A DNA stretch of 64,000 nt from NCBI GenBank assembly GCA_018222765.1, contig JAAEZT010000005.1:1-64000 (forward strand). The letters run 5' to 3'. The notes under the pieces were generated by a model. That model was not told where the DNA came from and made no database searches. It worked only from the letters and a program-made list of their open reading frames with translations. This stretch comes from a bacterium. Its GTDB lineage: Bacteria > Verrucomicrobiota > Verrucomicrobiia > Verrucomicrobiales > Akkermansiaceae. Shown piece by piece: positions 13,866 through 23,639 of this stretch. Position 1 is the first letter of the stretch. The number at the start of each line of letters is the position of its first letter. The translations under genes were made by a program, and so were the position numbers.

Positions 13866-15200
13866 ATGACTTCCGAGCTTGAACGCCTCTTTGAGCACCT
13901 CCGCTTTCCCAGTATCTCCACTGACTCGCGCCATGTTGCCGATGTCCGGGCCAATGCCGAGTGGTTGGTGGGGCAATTCGAGGGTATGGGAATGGCCACT
14001 GAAATTCACGAAACACCGGGAAATCCCATCGTCATTGCACGAAACGAGCATGTGGGAGGACGGCGCACTGTTTTGATCTACGGTCACTACGATGTGCAGC
14101 CGGTGGATCCGCTTGAGTTGTGGGATTCGGCACCTTTTGAGCCTGAGATCCGCGATGGTAAAATTTGGGGTCGTGGTGGCGCGGACAACAAAGGGCAGCA
14201 CTTCGTCCATATGTTGGGCGCCGAGAAAACCATTCGCGAGGATGGAGAACTTCCGGTGAATGTCATTTTCCTGATTGAAGGAGAGGAAGAGATTGGCTCG
14301 CCGAATCTCGTTCCATTTTTGGAAGAGCATAAAAATGAATTAGCCTGCGACATTATCGCTGTTTCCGATACCGGGATGGTTGCTCCGGGAGTGCCCACGC
14401 TGGGCTATGGATTGCGTGGGATTACCTGTCTCGAAGTGATGGTCAAAGGTCCGACGGGAGATTTGCATTCCGGCGTTTATGGTGGAGCGGTGGCTAACCC
14501 GGCTACGGCCGCCTCACGGATGGTGGCGAGCTTACACGAGGACGATGGCAAGATCGCAGTGGAGGGTTTTTACGACGACGTCATTCCTCTCGAAGATTGG
14601 GAGCGTGAAATGTGGGCCAAGGTTCCTGGCGCCTCCGATGAAGACTTTTTGGAAACCACCGGATCTCCGGAGAGTTTCGGCGAGCCGGGGTACTCCATCG
14701 CTGAGCGTTTGTGGGGACGTCCAACGGTTGAAGTGAATGGCATCGGGAGCGGATATCAGGGGGAAGGATCGAAGACGGTTCTTCCTGCCGAAGCAATGTT
14801 CAAACTCTCGTGTCGATTGGTACCGGGACAAGATCCAGCCAAGGTGCAGGAGCAAGTTGAGGCGCACTTGCGCAAGCACACTCCGGCCGGGGTGACTATT
14901 GAGATTGAGAAAGGTCATTCTGGGAAGGCTTACCACAACGATCCGCATTCCGACTATGGAAAAGCGGCGCAGCGCGCTTTGACGGCGAGTTTTGGAAAAG
15001 AGCCGGTCTTGATTCGCGAAGGAGGAAGTATTCCCATCATTCAGGACATGAAGGAGATTCTCGGGGCTGACAGTCTTATGCTTGGTTTGGCTTTGCCCGA
15101 TTGTCAGATTCACGCGCCCAACGAAAACTTTTCGGTCGAGAATTTCGAAGGTGGAATTTTGATGAGCCAGGCTCTCCTCAAAGAGCTCGCAAACGCCTAA
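13866..15200 (+). CDS. M20 family metallodipeptidase
   Basis: 444 residues from ATG 13866; the frame is open further upstream but that part overlaps the preceding gene. Zinc-site residues are H74 and D76 in IYGHYDVQPVD, D107 in WGRGGADNKGQ, the Glu pair in LIEGEEEIGSPN, D in VSDTGM, and a late His near the C-terminus (CQIHAPNE). The dimerisation domain lies between about residues 200 and 330. M20/ArgE/DapE/CPG2-type enzymes hydrolyse dipeptides or N-acyl amino acids in the cytoplasm; the 'YGHYDVQP' form is typical of the general dipeptidase branch. It sits 12 bases upstream of glnS, probably in one transcript. Confidence 0.9.
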   Translation: MTSELERLFEHLRFPSISTDSRHVADVRANAEWLVGQFEGMGMATEIHETPGNPIVIARNEHVGGRRTVLIYGHYDVQPVDPLELWDSAPFEPEIRDGKIWGRGGADNKGQHFVHMLGAEKTIREDGELPVNVIFLIEGEEEIGSPNLVPFLEEHKNELACDIIAVSDTGMVAPGVPTLGYGLRGITCLEVMVKGPTGDLHSGVYGGAVANPATAASRMVASLHEDDGKIAVEGFYDDVIPLEDWEREMWAKVPGASDEDFLETTGSPESFGEPGYSIAERLWGRPTVEVNGIGSGYQGEGSKTVLPAEAMFKLSCRLVPGQDPAKVQEQVEAHLRKHTPAGVTIEIEKGHSGKAYHNDPHSDYGKAAQRALTASFGKEPVLIREGGSIPIIQDMKEILGADSLMLGLALPDCQIHAPNENFSVENFEGGILMSQALLKELANA

Positions 15201-15212
15201 AAATATCCTGTC

Positions 15213-16883
15213 ATGAGTGACGATAAAAAAGATTTTATTCGCGAGATTATCGCGTCCGATCTCGAGAGTGGGAAGCATGTTGCTCCGATCACCCGTTTCC
15301 CACCCGAGCCCAACGGTTACCTCCATATTGGACATGCCAAAGCGATCGGGGTGAATTTTGGTCTGGCCAAGGAGTATGGTGAAATTGGTGCCCGCTGTCA
15401 TTTGCGATTCGATGATACGAACCCGGTGAAAGAGGATACGGAGTATGTCGATGCGATCAAAAAGGACATCGCCTGGTTGGGATACGACTGGGGCGAGCAT
15501 CTTTATTTTGCAAGCGACTACTTTGAGTTCTTCTACGGCTGCGCCGTAAGCTTGATCGAAAAGAAGCTGGCTTACGTCGATACTCAGACGCCCGAGGAAA
15601 TCCGCAAGCAACGTGGCAATGTGACCGAGGCAGGAACGCCATCGCCTCATCGCGGGCGTTCGGTGGAAGAGAGTCTCGAGCTTTTCAAGAAGATGCGTGA
15701 GGGGGGCTTTGAAGATGGTGGAGCCGTTTTGCGAGCCAATATCGACATGGAGTCGGGGAATATGAACATGCGCGACCCGGTTCTTTATCGAGTGGTGCAT
15801 GCGACCCATCACAATACCGGCGACGCCTGGTGCATGTATCCGATGTATGACTTCGCCCACCCTCTGGAAGATGCCAAGGAGGGCATTACCCATTCCTTGT
15901 GCTCGCTTGAATTTGAAAACCATCGTCCGCTTTACGATTGGGTGGTGACCAATTGCCCGGTGCCTTCAGTGCCGCGTCAGATTGAATTTGCTCGCTTGAA
16001 TATTGGTTACACCGTGATGAGTAAGCGGAAGTTTATTCAGCTTGTTGATGAGGGTCATGTGAATGGCTGGGACGACCCCCGGATGTCGACCTTGAGCGGA
16101 ATGCGACGTCGCGGTTATCCGCCGGAAGCGATCCGGGCCTTTGTTGATAGAGTTGGGTTAACGAAGCAAAATTCACTTTCCGATTTTGCTCTTCTCGAGT
16201 TCGAAGTGCGCGACTACTTGAACAAGGTGGCTCTCCGTAAGATGGCCGTTTTGGATCCGGTGAAAGTGGTGGTGACGAACTACCCGGAAGGGCAGAGCGA
16301 AATCGTGACGGCTCCGAACAATCCAGAGAATGAAGAGGATGGTTTGCGTGAGTTGAAGTTTACTCGTGAGTTCTGGATCGAGCGCGACGACTTCATGGTG
16401 GATGCGCCGAGGAAGTTCTTCCGTTTGAGGCCCGAAGGGGCGGTGCGTCTTCGTGGCGCATATATTATTAAGCATGTCGGTCACGTTTTGGGTGACGATG
16501 GTGAGGTGAATGAAATCCACGTCGAGTTCATTCCCGATACCATAGGGCAACCTGCACCGGAAGGAGTCAAGTGTCGCACTGCGATTCATTGGGTGTCGGT
16601 CGAAGATGCCGTGGATGCCGAGGTGAGGCAGTATGATCGACTCTTCTGCGAGGAGCTTCCAGACAAAGCCGAAGGTGGATATTTGGAGTGTTTGAATCCT
16701 AATAGTCTCGAAGTGATCACGGGCGCAAAAGTCGAGCCGAGTCTCGCTGCGATGTCGGCAGGGTCGCATTGTCAGTTCGAGCGATTGGGATATTTCAGCG
16801 CGGATCTGGAAGATCACACGGCAGGCAAGCCGGTCTTTAATCGTATTGTGACGCTGAAGGATTCCTGGGGGAAAAAGCACTGA
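15213..16883 (+). CDS. glnS: glutamine--tRNA ligase
   Basis: 556 residues, the normal size for GlnRS. The class I HIGH motif is at residues 38-41 in PEPNGYLHIGHAKA, and the KMSKS equivalent is VMSKRKF around residue 270. Acceptor-stem recognition and two C-terminal beta-barrel anticodon-binding domains follow (REFWIERDDF, RLRGAYIIKHVG). It charges tRNA-Gln with glutamine directly. GlnRS in bacteria outside Gammaproteobacteria is often of transferred origin, but it is a regular gene in many Verrucomicrobiota. Followed after 4 bases by an MFS transporter. Confidence 0.96.
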   Translation: MSDDKKDFIREIIASDLESGKHVAPITRFPPEPNGYLHIGHAKAIGVNFGLAKEYGEIGARCHLRFDDTNPVKEDTEYVDAIKKDIAWLGYDWGEHLYFASDYFEFFYGCAVSLIEKKLAYVDTQTPEEIRKQRGNVTEAGTPSPHRGRSVEESLELFKKMREGGFEDGGAVLRANIDMESGNMNMRDPVLYRVVHATHHNTGDAWCMYPMYDFAHPLEDAKEGITHSLCSLEFENHRPLYDWVVTNCPVPSVPRQIEFARLNIGYTVMSKRKFIQLVDEGHVNGWDDPRMSTLSGMRRRGYPPEAIRAFVDRVGLTKQNSLSDFALLEFEVRDYLNKVALRKMAVLDPVKVVVTNYPEGQSEIVTAPNNPENEEDGLRELKFTREFWIERDDFMVDAPRKFFRLRPEGAVRLRGAYIIKHVGHVLGDDGEVNEIHVEFIPDTIGQPAPEGVKCRTAIHWVSVEDAVDAEVRQYDRLFCEELPDKAEGGYLECLNPNSLEVITGAKVEPSLAAMSAGSHCQFERLGYFSADLEDHTAGKPVFNRIVTLKDSWGKKH

Positions 16884-16887
16884 GCTT

Positions 16888-18093
16888 ATGGAGGGAGTCT
16901 GGGGTATTAAAGGTCATCGCTATTGGATTGCGGTTGTCTTTTTCCTGATGGCCGGGGCGGTGGGGCTTTGGTATCCGGCGCTGAGCAATATCCTCCCGCG
17001 ATATGGTTTGGGGGAGTGGGCCGTGATCATTTTCATGATCCCTGGTTTGTGTGGATTTATTTCACCGCTGATTCTCGGCGCTCAAGTCGACCAAAGATAT
17101 CAGGCCCAGAAAGTTCTTGGCTGGATCATGTGGCTTGGGGCGGGATTTATCTTCATGGCTTTTTACGCTCTGGAGAATCAATGGGGAGCAGGCTGGTTTG
17201 TCGGCTTCTTCACGATCAGTGCGCTGATCTCCGCGCCGGCGTGGTCTCTGTTGACGACAATTGCCTTGTCGGGCCTTTCTGATCCGGGAAAGAGTTTCGG
17301 GCTTTATCGGGTTTGGGCGACGATTGGTTGGATGGTCGCCGGCTATTTAGTGGGCTTTGCGAGTTTGGATTTCTCGGCGAAGACGGGGCAGTGGGCGGCG
17401 GGAATTCGTATCGTGGCGGGAGCGATTTGTTTTTTGATGCCGGCAACGATGCCGCGCGGTGTCGCGACGGGAAAGCTCTCGGATGCGCTGGGTTTGGGGG
17501 CGTTGAAGTTGCTCAAAGACCGGGATCAGCTGACATACTTTGTTACGGCTTTCTTGTTCAGCATTCCGCTGGCAGCGTACTATCTTTACACGCCGGTTTA
17601 TCTCGCGGAATTGGGTGTATCCCATCCGAGTTATTACATGTCGTCGGCTCAGGTCGTCGAAGGGATTGCCATGCTAGGGATGGGAATGGTGATTGGGCGT
17701 TTCCGGATTAAAGCGATTCTCCTGTTGGCCATTGCGGCGGGGGTATTCCGATATTTTTTTTATTCTATGGGTGATCTGAGATGGCTTCTGGCCGGGATCA
17801 TGTTGCATGGGATTTGCTGGACCTTTTTCTATGAAGCCGGGCGGGTGTTTATTCATCGCCGGGTCGATGAAGGAATGCGTGGGCAGGCTCAGGCCTTGAT
17901 TGGTTTGGTTAGCAATGGGCTGGGAGGAGTTCTGGGTTTGGTCGTGGTGAAAGCGCTTCATTGGGCGTTGCTTCCTATCGGTGGTTGGACGCTCTACTGG
18001 CAGGTGCTTTCCGGGATGAGCGCGGTGAGTTTGGTGGTCTTTTGGCTCGGCTATCAAGGGCGGAGGAAGGGTTTGGGCAAAACTGGTTGGTAG
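16888..18093 (+). CDS. MFS transporter, nucleoside:H+ symporter-like
   Basis: 401 residues with about 12 hydrophobic segments, beginning YWIAVVFFLMAGAVGLWYPA. The first segments (LGEWAVIIFMIPGLCGFISP, then a DQRY loop) and the sixth-seventh helix break resemble the nucleoside:H+ symporter branch of the major facilitator superfamily. Inner-membrane importer; the substrate is only guessed from subfamily. The start is 4 bases after the glnS stop, so it is translationally close to glnS. Confidence 0.78.
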   Translation: MEGVWGIKGHRYWIAVVFFLMAGAVGLWYPALSNILPRYGLGEWAVIIFMIPGLCGFISPLILGAQVDQRYQAQKVLGWIMWLGAGFIFMAFYALENQWGAGWFVGFFTISALISAPAWSLLTTIALSGLSDPGKSFGLYRVWATIGWMVAGYLVGFASLDFSAKTGQWAAGIRIVAGAICFLMPATMPRGVATGKLSDALGLGALKLLKDRDQLTYFVTAFLFSIPLAAYYLYTPVYLAELGVSHPSYYMSSAQVVEGIAMLGMGMVIGRFRIKAILLLAIAAGVFRYFFYSMGDLRWLLAGIMLHGICWTFFYEAGRVFIHRRVDEGMRGQAQALIGLVSNGLGGVLGLVVVKALHWALLPIGGWTLYWQVLSGMSAVSLVVFWLGYQGRRKGLGKTGW

Positions 18094-18136
18094 GGGTGCA
18101 ATTGTTGTGCTAGATAATTTGATCGTCACACACACA

Positions 18137-21100
18137 ATGCTCAGATCATTCCTTATCTTTTGCTCCTGGTCCTGTCTTGGCATGCTTCGTATGTCAGGCG
18201 ACGTCGTCATTAATGAACTTGTCGCCACCTCCATTGATCGAAATCTTCGTTGGGATGAAAATGATCAACCCTATGCCGGCGCGGGGCCGGCCTGGTGGAG
18301 TTCTTCGTTTGATGATGCGAACTGGGACTCCGGCGCCTTGCCAATGGGCTATGGTATCTCTCCGCTCGCGACAAATCTCAGTCCAAAGCTGAACAATGTC
18401 TCTCCTTCTTTTTATGTCCGAAAAACGTTCAATGCCTCGGCTTCGGAAGCGGGGTCGAATCGTTCGGTGGTTTTAACGATCAACTTTAACGACGGCTTTA
18501 TCGCCTGGATCAATGGGGTGGAAGTCGCGCGGGCAAACATGGGAGCAAGTAAGGCACATATCTATCATGATCAATTTGCTTACCGCGCCAGTGGCCTGAT
18601 GACAGGGACTCAGAATTTCATTTTGGAGGATGCCTCGGATCTTTTGGTGGAGGGAGAAAATATTCTCGCGATTCAGGTCAATAATAGCGCGATCAATGGG
18701 AATATGCGGCTGGATGCCAGTCTCAAGATCGATGAAACCGGAGTCGACCCGGTGTTGGTTCCGCTGGGCTCTACCGTGAGTTATTTGCCCGGTTTGATTG
18801 AGCCGAGTGCGAATCTCATTGAGCCAGCATTGTTGGATAATCGGGCACTGAAAAACGAATCTTCGGATTGGATTGAACTCTACAATAGTGGACCGGGAGC
18901 GGTTTCTTTAAATGGTTGGACGTTGACCGATGACGAAGATGAAAAAGATCAGTGGGTCTTTCCAAATGGAACTTCAATTGGGGCTGGAGAGTATTTGATT
19001 ATTTTGGCGGATAACCCGGATAATCCGATTGCTGGAGCGACATTCCTGCATGCGAATTTCAAACTAAGTTCGAGCGGAGACTTCGTGGGGCTATACGACG
19101 ATGGAGGGGCTTTGGTCTCGAGTATCGTGCCGAGCTTTCCCAAGCAGTTTGCGAATTATAGTTATGGTCACGATGGCGAAGGTGGCTTGGCTTATTTTGA
19201 TGTTCCCACTCCCGGGAAAGAGAATACGGGATCCTTGATCGGTAAAGTGGACGCACCTGATTTTGATAACAAGGGAGGATTTTATGATGGGCCGGTGACG
19301 GTGACTCTTACGAGCCAAACACCTGGGGCCTTGATTCGATATACCACCGACGGGACGGAGCCGACTCTCGATAATGGAAGTGACTACACCATTCCTTTGG
19401 CGCTCTCGATTGTGACAAACCGGAAAGGCCATGTCATTCGGGCGCGTGCGTTTTTGGATGGTTACATTCACTCGAATGTGAAAACGCATACTTTCCTGAT
19501 TCAACAAGATGCCCGATTGCGGACCAGTCCGGCCTTGGTCTATGCCGGGGAGCCACAGCGATCGCTGTATGACCCTTTCGGAGTGCTGGCAATCAATGGC
19601 GGGACCTATAGCGGTAATCTTTGGTCGCCGACTGCTGCTTCCGACTACAATAATGTCATCAACCGGGGAAGGGCCTACGAGCGGCCGATTCATGCGGAGT
19701 TTTATTTCCCCAATGGAGAAGTTGGTTTCAGGACTGATGTGGGGTTACGAATTGCCGCCAGTAGTTATTCGAGGCCCCGAATGCAGTTGACACAAACAGG
19801 AGCATCGCCCTGGCCGGCGAATTCACGAGAGAAGCCCTCATTCAATCTCTATTTCCGCGATGATTATGGCAATCCTTCCGTGAACCTTCCCTTGAATGGT
19901 CCTGATCGGGGTATAAATCGCTATGAACGATTCCGGATTCGAGCGGGGAAGAATGATATTAGAAATCCCTTTGTGATCGATGAATTGGTGAGGCGCCTTA
20001 GCCGGGATATGGGAAATGGTGCCAGTGTCGGGGTGATTAATAGCCTTTATGTGAATGGAGAGTTGAAAGGTTTTTATAACATGGTGGAGCGCTTGCGTGA
20101 GCCCTTTTTTCGTTCGTTGCACAGTGAAGATGATGACGCCCAATGGGACGTGTTGCAGTATGAAGGGAATGACAACATTGCCGAGGGAGATAAGGGGGCC
20201 TGGATCAACATGATTACCCGATTGAATGCATCGACGACGGTCTCGAATTGGGAGAACGTTCTTGAGGTTGCGGATGTCGAGAATATGGCGGATTACTATT
20301 TGCTGAATATTTATTGTGCGACGTGGGACTGGCCCCACAACAACTGGGTTGCGGCAAAAGAACGTTCAGCTGAAGGGCGCTACCGGCTCTACGTTTGGGA
20401 TGCGGAAGGAGCAATGAACAACAGAGGAAATCGCCCGGTTTCCCAGGAAATGATTCAAACTTACATCGCCACCGGTTCGGGCGAATTACGTGATCTTTGG
20501 CGGGGGTTGAATCGTTGGGAGGAATTCCAGATTCTTTTCGCCGACCGGATCAACAAGCACATGTTCAATGGTGGAGTTCTCGATGATCGGGACTACACCA
20601 ATTCCCATCTCAAGGGAGAAATGGATCAATTGGTAACCGAGTTTTCTGATCTTCTCCGCGTGATGAATAACGAGGGGGTGCAGACTTCCAAGCCGCTTGC
20701 CTGGGCTAGTCCGACTTCTGGTCGACGTCGGTATCTTTTTGGACCGGTTCGGGAGAATTTCCACGATAAAAATCTCTGGCCCGGGACTTCGCCCCCGGAG
20801 TTTAGTCAGTTTGGTGGGACTGTTTCGCGCGGGGCTACCTTGAACCTCACCAATGAATCCGGGTTGATTTACTACACGACCGATGGCGCTGACCCGCGTC
20901 TTCCGGGGGGGGGGATCAATCCGACGGCAACTTCCCAAGATGGTTCTATTCTCGATGTGGAATTGATTCCTCTGGAAAGCATCTGGAGCTACAGTGATGA
21001 GGACGGGGATCTTGGGACAGCATGGAGGACCGGTTTGGAGGTTGATGATGATTGGCTGACTGGAGCGGGGCCGCTGGGGTATGGCAGTGTCAAGGAATCT

Positions 21101-22516
21101 GGAGTGATCCCCATCAATATCGCGACCGAGGTGAACAATCCTGCGCCCCGTCAGCCGATGACGTATTTCCGGAAGGAATTCGAGATTGATGACGCCTCGG
21201 CTTATCTTGAGTTGACGATGAAGCTGAGAGCCGATGCAGGTCCGATTATTTATCTCAATGGGGTGAAGGCGTTTCAGGATACCAACATCCCGGATGGTGC
21301 GACCTATGGGACACTTCCGACCTCTGATTCGAGTGATTCCAACGAGGGCGATCTTGATGAATATACTCTTGATCCGGCATTGCTCGTCACCGGAACAAAC
21401 ATCATCGCGGTAGAGCATTTTAATAGTCCTACGAGTAGTGACATGGTTTTCGACATCCAGTTGAATGGAAGGAGGACTAATCCGGGGAACACGCCGCTTG
21501 CTATCGATGGTCCCATGACGGTGATGGCGCGGAGTTATGATAATGGCGAGTGGAGTGCGCTGACCGAGGCTGATTTCACTGTTGAAACGCTGCCGCCGAG
21601 CAGTTCAAATCTGGCCATTGCGGAGATTCTCTACAATCCGATTGGGCCCAGCCAGGCGGAGATCAATGCCGGATTTGATGATGGCGATTTATTTGAGTTT
21701 GTCCGTATTCAAAATGTCGGATTGGGAACTGTTGATATGGGTCAGGTGAGATTTACTCAGGGAATTGATTTCGATTTTGGAAACTCCGAAATTCGAGTGC
21801 TGCCTTATGGAAGTGCGGTTCTTTTGGTCTCAAATCTCGATGCCTTCCGGGCACGCTTTGGAAGTGACTACGATGACATCATTGCGGGTGAATATTCCGG
21901 GCAGCTTTCCAATGGTGGAGAGACGATTCGATTTGTTGGCAACGACGAATCTTTGATCCATGAGTTTAATTATGACGTTTCGTCCCCATGGCCGGATCTC
22001 ACTTTGATGGACGGGCACTCAATTCAGCTGATTGATTCCTCGCTTTCACACGATGCCGGTTCCAACTGGCGCGCTTCCGGGAATGTCGATGGTGATCCGC
22101 AGAATGCTTTGGGGTATGCCGCCTGGCTTTCGGCCTTCTTTACCCCCGGTGAAGTGGACAGCACTGCGATCACCGGGCCTGAGGAGGATGGCGACGGAGA
22201 CGGTTGGAGTAATTATCTGGAGTATGCACTGGGAACAGTTCCAAATAGTGCCGGAGACTTTCCTGTTTCGATTCAGCCAAGTCTGGAAGATCATGATGGA
22301 GATTTGTATCTGACAATTACCTACACCCGTTCGGTAAATTCGGGGGAGGTGCAGTTTTCCGCTGAGACCAGTGATGATTTGGTAATCTGGTCCGCCGGAG
22401 GTGTAGCGATTCTTCCGGAAGTTACGAATCCTGATGGATCAATTTCTGCGAAATTCCGCTATCCCATTCCAGTGGGCAGTGATCCGCAATACCTGCGCTT
22501 GAAAGTTACGGAATGA
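18137..22516 (+). CDS. large secreted CotH kinase / lamin-tail domain protein
   Basis: 1459 residues from ATG 18137, which begins a signal peptide (MLRSFLIFCSWSCLGM); an in-frame codon at 18107 lies 30 bases upstream. In order: a galactose-binding-like domain (FNDGFIAWINGVEVARA), a lamin-tail domain (NESSDWIELYNSGPGAVSLN), a chitobiase-type C-terminal domain (ALIRYTTDGTEPTLDNG), and a CotH kinase domain at about residues 540-880 (YVNGELKGFYNMVERLREPF). A second TTDGADP block, a second binding domain, a second lamin-tail-like domain, and a C-terminal DGDGWSNYLEYALG module ending in YLRLKVTE follow. CotH-type proteins are atypical kinases of surface proteins. Large ones with this layout are characteristic of Verrucomicrobiota and Planctomycetota. 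Likely exported and cell-surface. Confidence 0.88.
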   Translation: MLRSFLIFCSWSCLGMLRMSGDVVINELVATSIDRNLRWDENDQPYAGAGPAWWSSSFDDANWDSGALPMGYGISPLATNLSPKLNNVSPSFYVRKTFNASASEAGSNRSVVLTINFNDGFIAWINGVEVARANMGASKAHIYHDQFAYRASGLMTGTQNFILEDASDLLVEGENILAIQVNNSAINGNMRLDASLKIDETGVDPVLVPLGSTVSYLPGLIEPSANLIEPALLDNRALKNESSDWIELYNSGPGAVSLNGWTLTDDEDEKDQWVFPNGTSIGAGEYLIILADNPDNPIAGATFLHANFKLSSSGDFVGLYDDGGALVSSIVPSFPKQFANYSYGHDGEGGLAYFDVPTPGKENTGSLIGKVDAPDFDNKGGFYDGPVTVTLTSQTPGALIRYTTDGTEPTLDNGSDYTIPLALSIVTNRKGHVIRARAFLDGYIHSNVKTHTFLIQQDARLRTSPALVYAGEPQRSLYDPFGVLAINGGTYSGNLWSPTAASDYNNVINRGRAYERPIHAEFYFPNGEVGFRTDVGLRIAASSYSRPRMQLTQTGASPWPANSREKPSFNLYFRDDYGNPSVNLPLNGPDRGINRYERFRIRAGKNDIRNPFVIDELVRRLSRDMGNGASVGVINSLYVNGELKGFYNMVERLREPFFRSLHSEDDDAQWDVLQYEGNDNIAEGDKGAWINMITRLNASTTVSNWENVLEVADVENMADYYLLNIYCATWDWPHNNWVAAKERSAEGRYRLYVWDAEGAMNNRGNRPVSQEMIQTYIATGSGELRDLWRGLNRWEEFQILFADRINKHMFNGGVLDDRDYTNSHLKGEMDQLVTEFSDLLRVMNNEGVQTSKPLAWASPTSGRRRYLFGPVRENFHDKNLWPGTSPPEFSQFGGTVSRGATLNLTNESGLIYYTTDGADPRLPGGGINPTATSQDGSILDVELIPLESIWSYSDEDGDLGTAWRTGLEVDDDWLTGAGPLGYGSVKESGVIPINIATEVNNPAPRQPMTYFRKEFEIDDASAYLELTMKLRADAGPIIYLNGVKAFQDTNIPDGATYGTLPTSDSSDSNEGDLDEYTLDPALLVTGTNIIAVEHFNSPTSSDMVFDIQLNGRRTNPGNTPLAIDGPMTVMARSYDNGEWSALTEADFTVETLPPSSSNLAIAEILYNPIGPSQAEINAGFDDGDLFEFVRIQNVGLGTVDMGQVRFTQGIDFDFGNSEIRVLPYGSAVLLVSNLDAFRARFGSDYDDIIAGEYSGQLSNGGETIRFVGNDESLIHEFNYDVSSPWPDLTLMDGHSIQLIDSSLSHDAGSNWRASGNVDGDPQNALGYAAWLSAFFTPGEVDSTAITGPEEDGDGDGWSNYLEYALGTVPNSAGDFPVSIQPSLEDHDGDLYLTITYTRSVNSGEVQFSAETSDDLVIWSAGGVAILPEVTNPDGSISAKFRYPIPVGSDPQYLRLKVTE

Positions 22517-22800
22517 GAAGGCCAATTCTAGAGTCGGGTAATCGTGAAGAGCAATTGAAGCGATGTCCGGTTTGGAGGAGTGAAGGAAATCTGATTTCCC
22601 GAACCTTCCAATTTTCGTCGTATTTGGAGGGTGTGGATTTTGTAAATGCTCTCGCAAGGTTTGCCGAGGAGGCAAATCACCACCCGGATATCTTGATCAC
22701 TTATCGATCAGTTACGGTGACGTTGACGACTCATGACCAAGGTGGCGTGACCATTCTTGATGTCGAGATGGCCGAGAGAATCGACCGTATTTTTGATTAG
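22513..22800 (+). CDS. 4a-hydroxytetrahydrobiopterin dehydratase (PCD/DCoH family)
   Basis: 95 residues. The conserved PCD core is FVNALARFAEEANHHPDI, with the two active-site His in NHHPD and a preceding beta strand (ISRTFQFSSYLEGVDF). The distal strand TVTLTTHDQGGVT carries the third His. The enzyme dehydrates 4a-hydroxy-tetrahydrobiopterin, or a related pterin, in the cytoplasm. The start overlaps the stop of the CotH gene by ATGA. Its stop overlaps convergently with the next gene. Confidence 0.9.
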   Translation: MRRPILESGNREEQLKRCPVWRSEGNLISRTFQFSSYLEGVDFVNALARFAEEANHHPDILITYRSVTVTLTTHDQGGVTILDVEMAERIDRIFD

Positions 22801-23564
22801 CGGGCCTGAAGGATCTTTTCGGTCTCAAGGCCGGTAAGGGTTTTGAGTCCTTTGATGAGTCGGGCGAGAATGAAGCCTCCGACGACGAGAAGAGGGACTC
22901 CAATGACAAGGAAACCCCAGCCGGTGATGCGGCCGACGTCTTCGTTGTAGAGTTCCTTCCAGTTCTCGGCGGACGGGTCGAGGTCGTGAAGGAAATACCA
23001 GGCGAGTCCGAGGTTCATCGCTGCCGAGAGACAGAATGAACCGAAGAAGAGGAGAGTCGAGGTCCAGAGAAGATGTTTGTGTTCCTCGACTTTGTCATTT
23101 TCTTTGAGCTTCTTGTTGATGCGTCCGTGGTCGAAGATGCCTTCGTTGTAGATAAAGGCATTGAAGAGGGGGCTTTTCTTCTTGTGAGTAAAGAGAAAGA
23201 GCGAGCCGAGGATGAGAGGTTGGATCGCTTCCTTGATTCCGAAGAGCAGGGGCGCATGGGTGCGGTGAGAAGGATCATCGCTTGAGTAGAGATAGATCGT
23301 GATGAGTCCGGTGAGGAGGACGTTGGCTAGACCGACGGCAGAGAAAACGTTGATCTTTTTGAGTTTGGCGAAGTGCCAAATACCGTAAATGAGAGGGATC
23401 GAGAGCGCCAGCCCCATCGCAATGTAGGGACCGAGGTGATAGAAACTTTCGCCGTCTTTGCTGCATTTGCTTAGGATAAGGACGGGAGCGAGGACGTTGA
23501 CAAGGATGTCAGCCAAGGGGCTGTCTTGTTGTTGGGTGGCAGGTTTAGCGGTTTCTTCGGACAT
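22797..23564 (-). CDS. VC0807-family membrane protein
   Basis: 255 residues with about six membrane segments. The N-terminal block (ADILVNVLAPVLILSK, LGPYIAMGLALSIPLIYGIW, NVFSAVGLANVLLTGLI) and the GIKEAIQPLILGSLFLF segment match the VC0807-family pattern known to me. Function of the family is unknown. Located in the inner membrane. Reads convergently with the pterin dehydratase gene, sharing 4 bases at the stops. Separated from the aldolase gene by a terminator. Confidence 0.7.
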   Translation of the reverse strand: MSEETAKPATQQQDSPLADILVNVLAPVLILSKCSKDGESFYHLGPYIAMGLALSIPLIYGIWHFAKLKKINVFSAVGLANVLLTGLITIYLYSSDDPSHRTHAPLLFGIKEAIQPLILGSLFLFTHKKKSPLFNAFIYNEGIFDHGRINKKLKENDKVEEHKHLLWTSTLLFFGSFCLSAAMNLGLAWYFLHDLDPSAENWKELYNEDVGRITGWGFLVIGVPLLVVGGFILARLIKGLKTLTGLETEKILQAR

Positions 23565-23591
23565 GTGAAAAGAATTGTGAGGGGATAACGA

Positions 23592-23616
23592 AAGGGCCCG
23601 CAGAGAGCGGGCCCTT
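23592..23616 (-). terminator. intrinsic terminator after fructose-bisphosphate aldolase gene
   Basis: Perfect 10-bp inverted repeat AAGGGCCCGC / GCGGGCCCTT around a 5-base loop, located 24 bases after the aldolase stop on the - strand. The following - strand sequence is only moderately T-rich (TTTCGTTATC). Confidence 0.7.
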
Positions 23617-23639
23617 GTCGGAAAAGTGTGTAGAAATAG

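Noticed and set aside
14532-15923. 463-codon - strand frame across the M20 peptidase and glnS
   Set aside because: Both + strand genes have intact family motifs through this stretch; the antisense frame has none.
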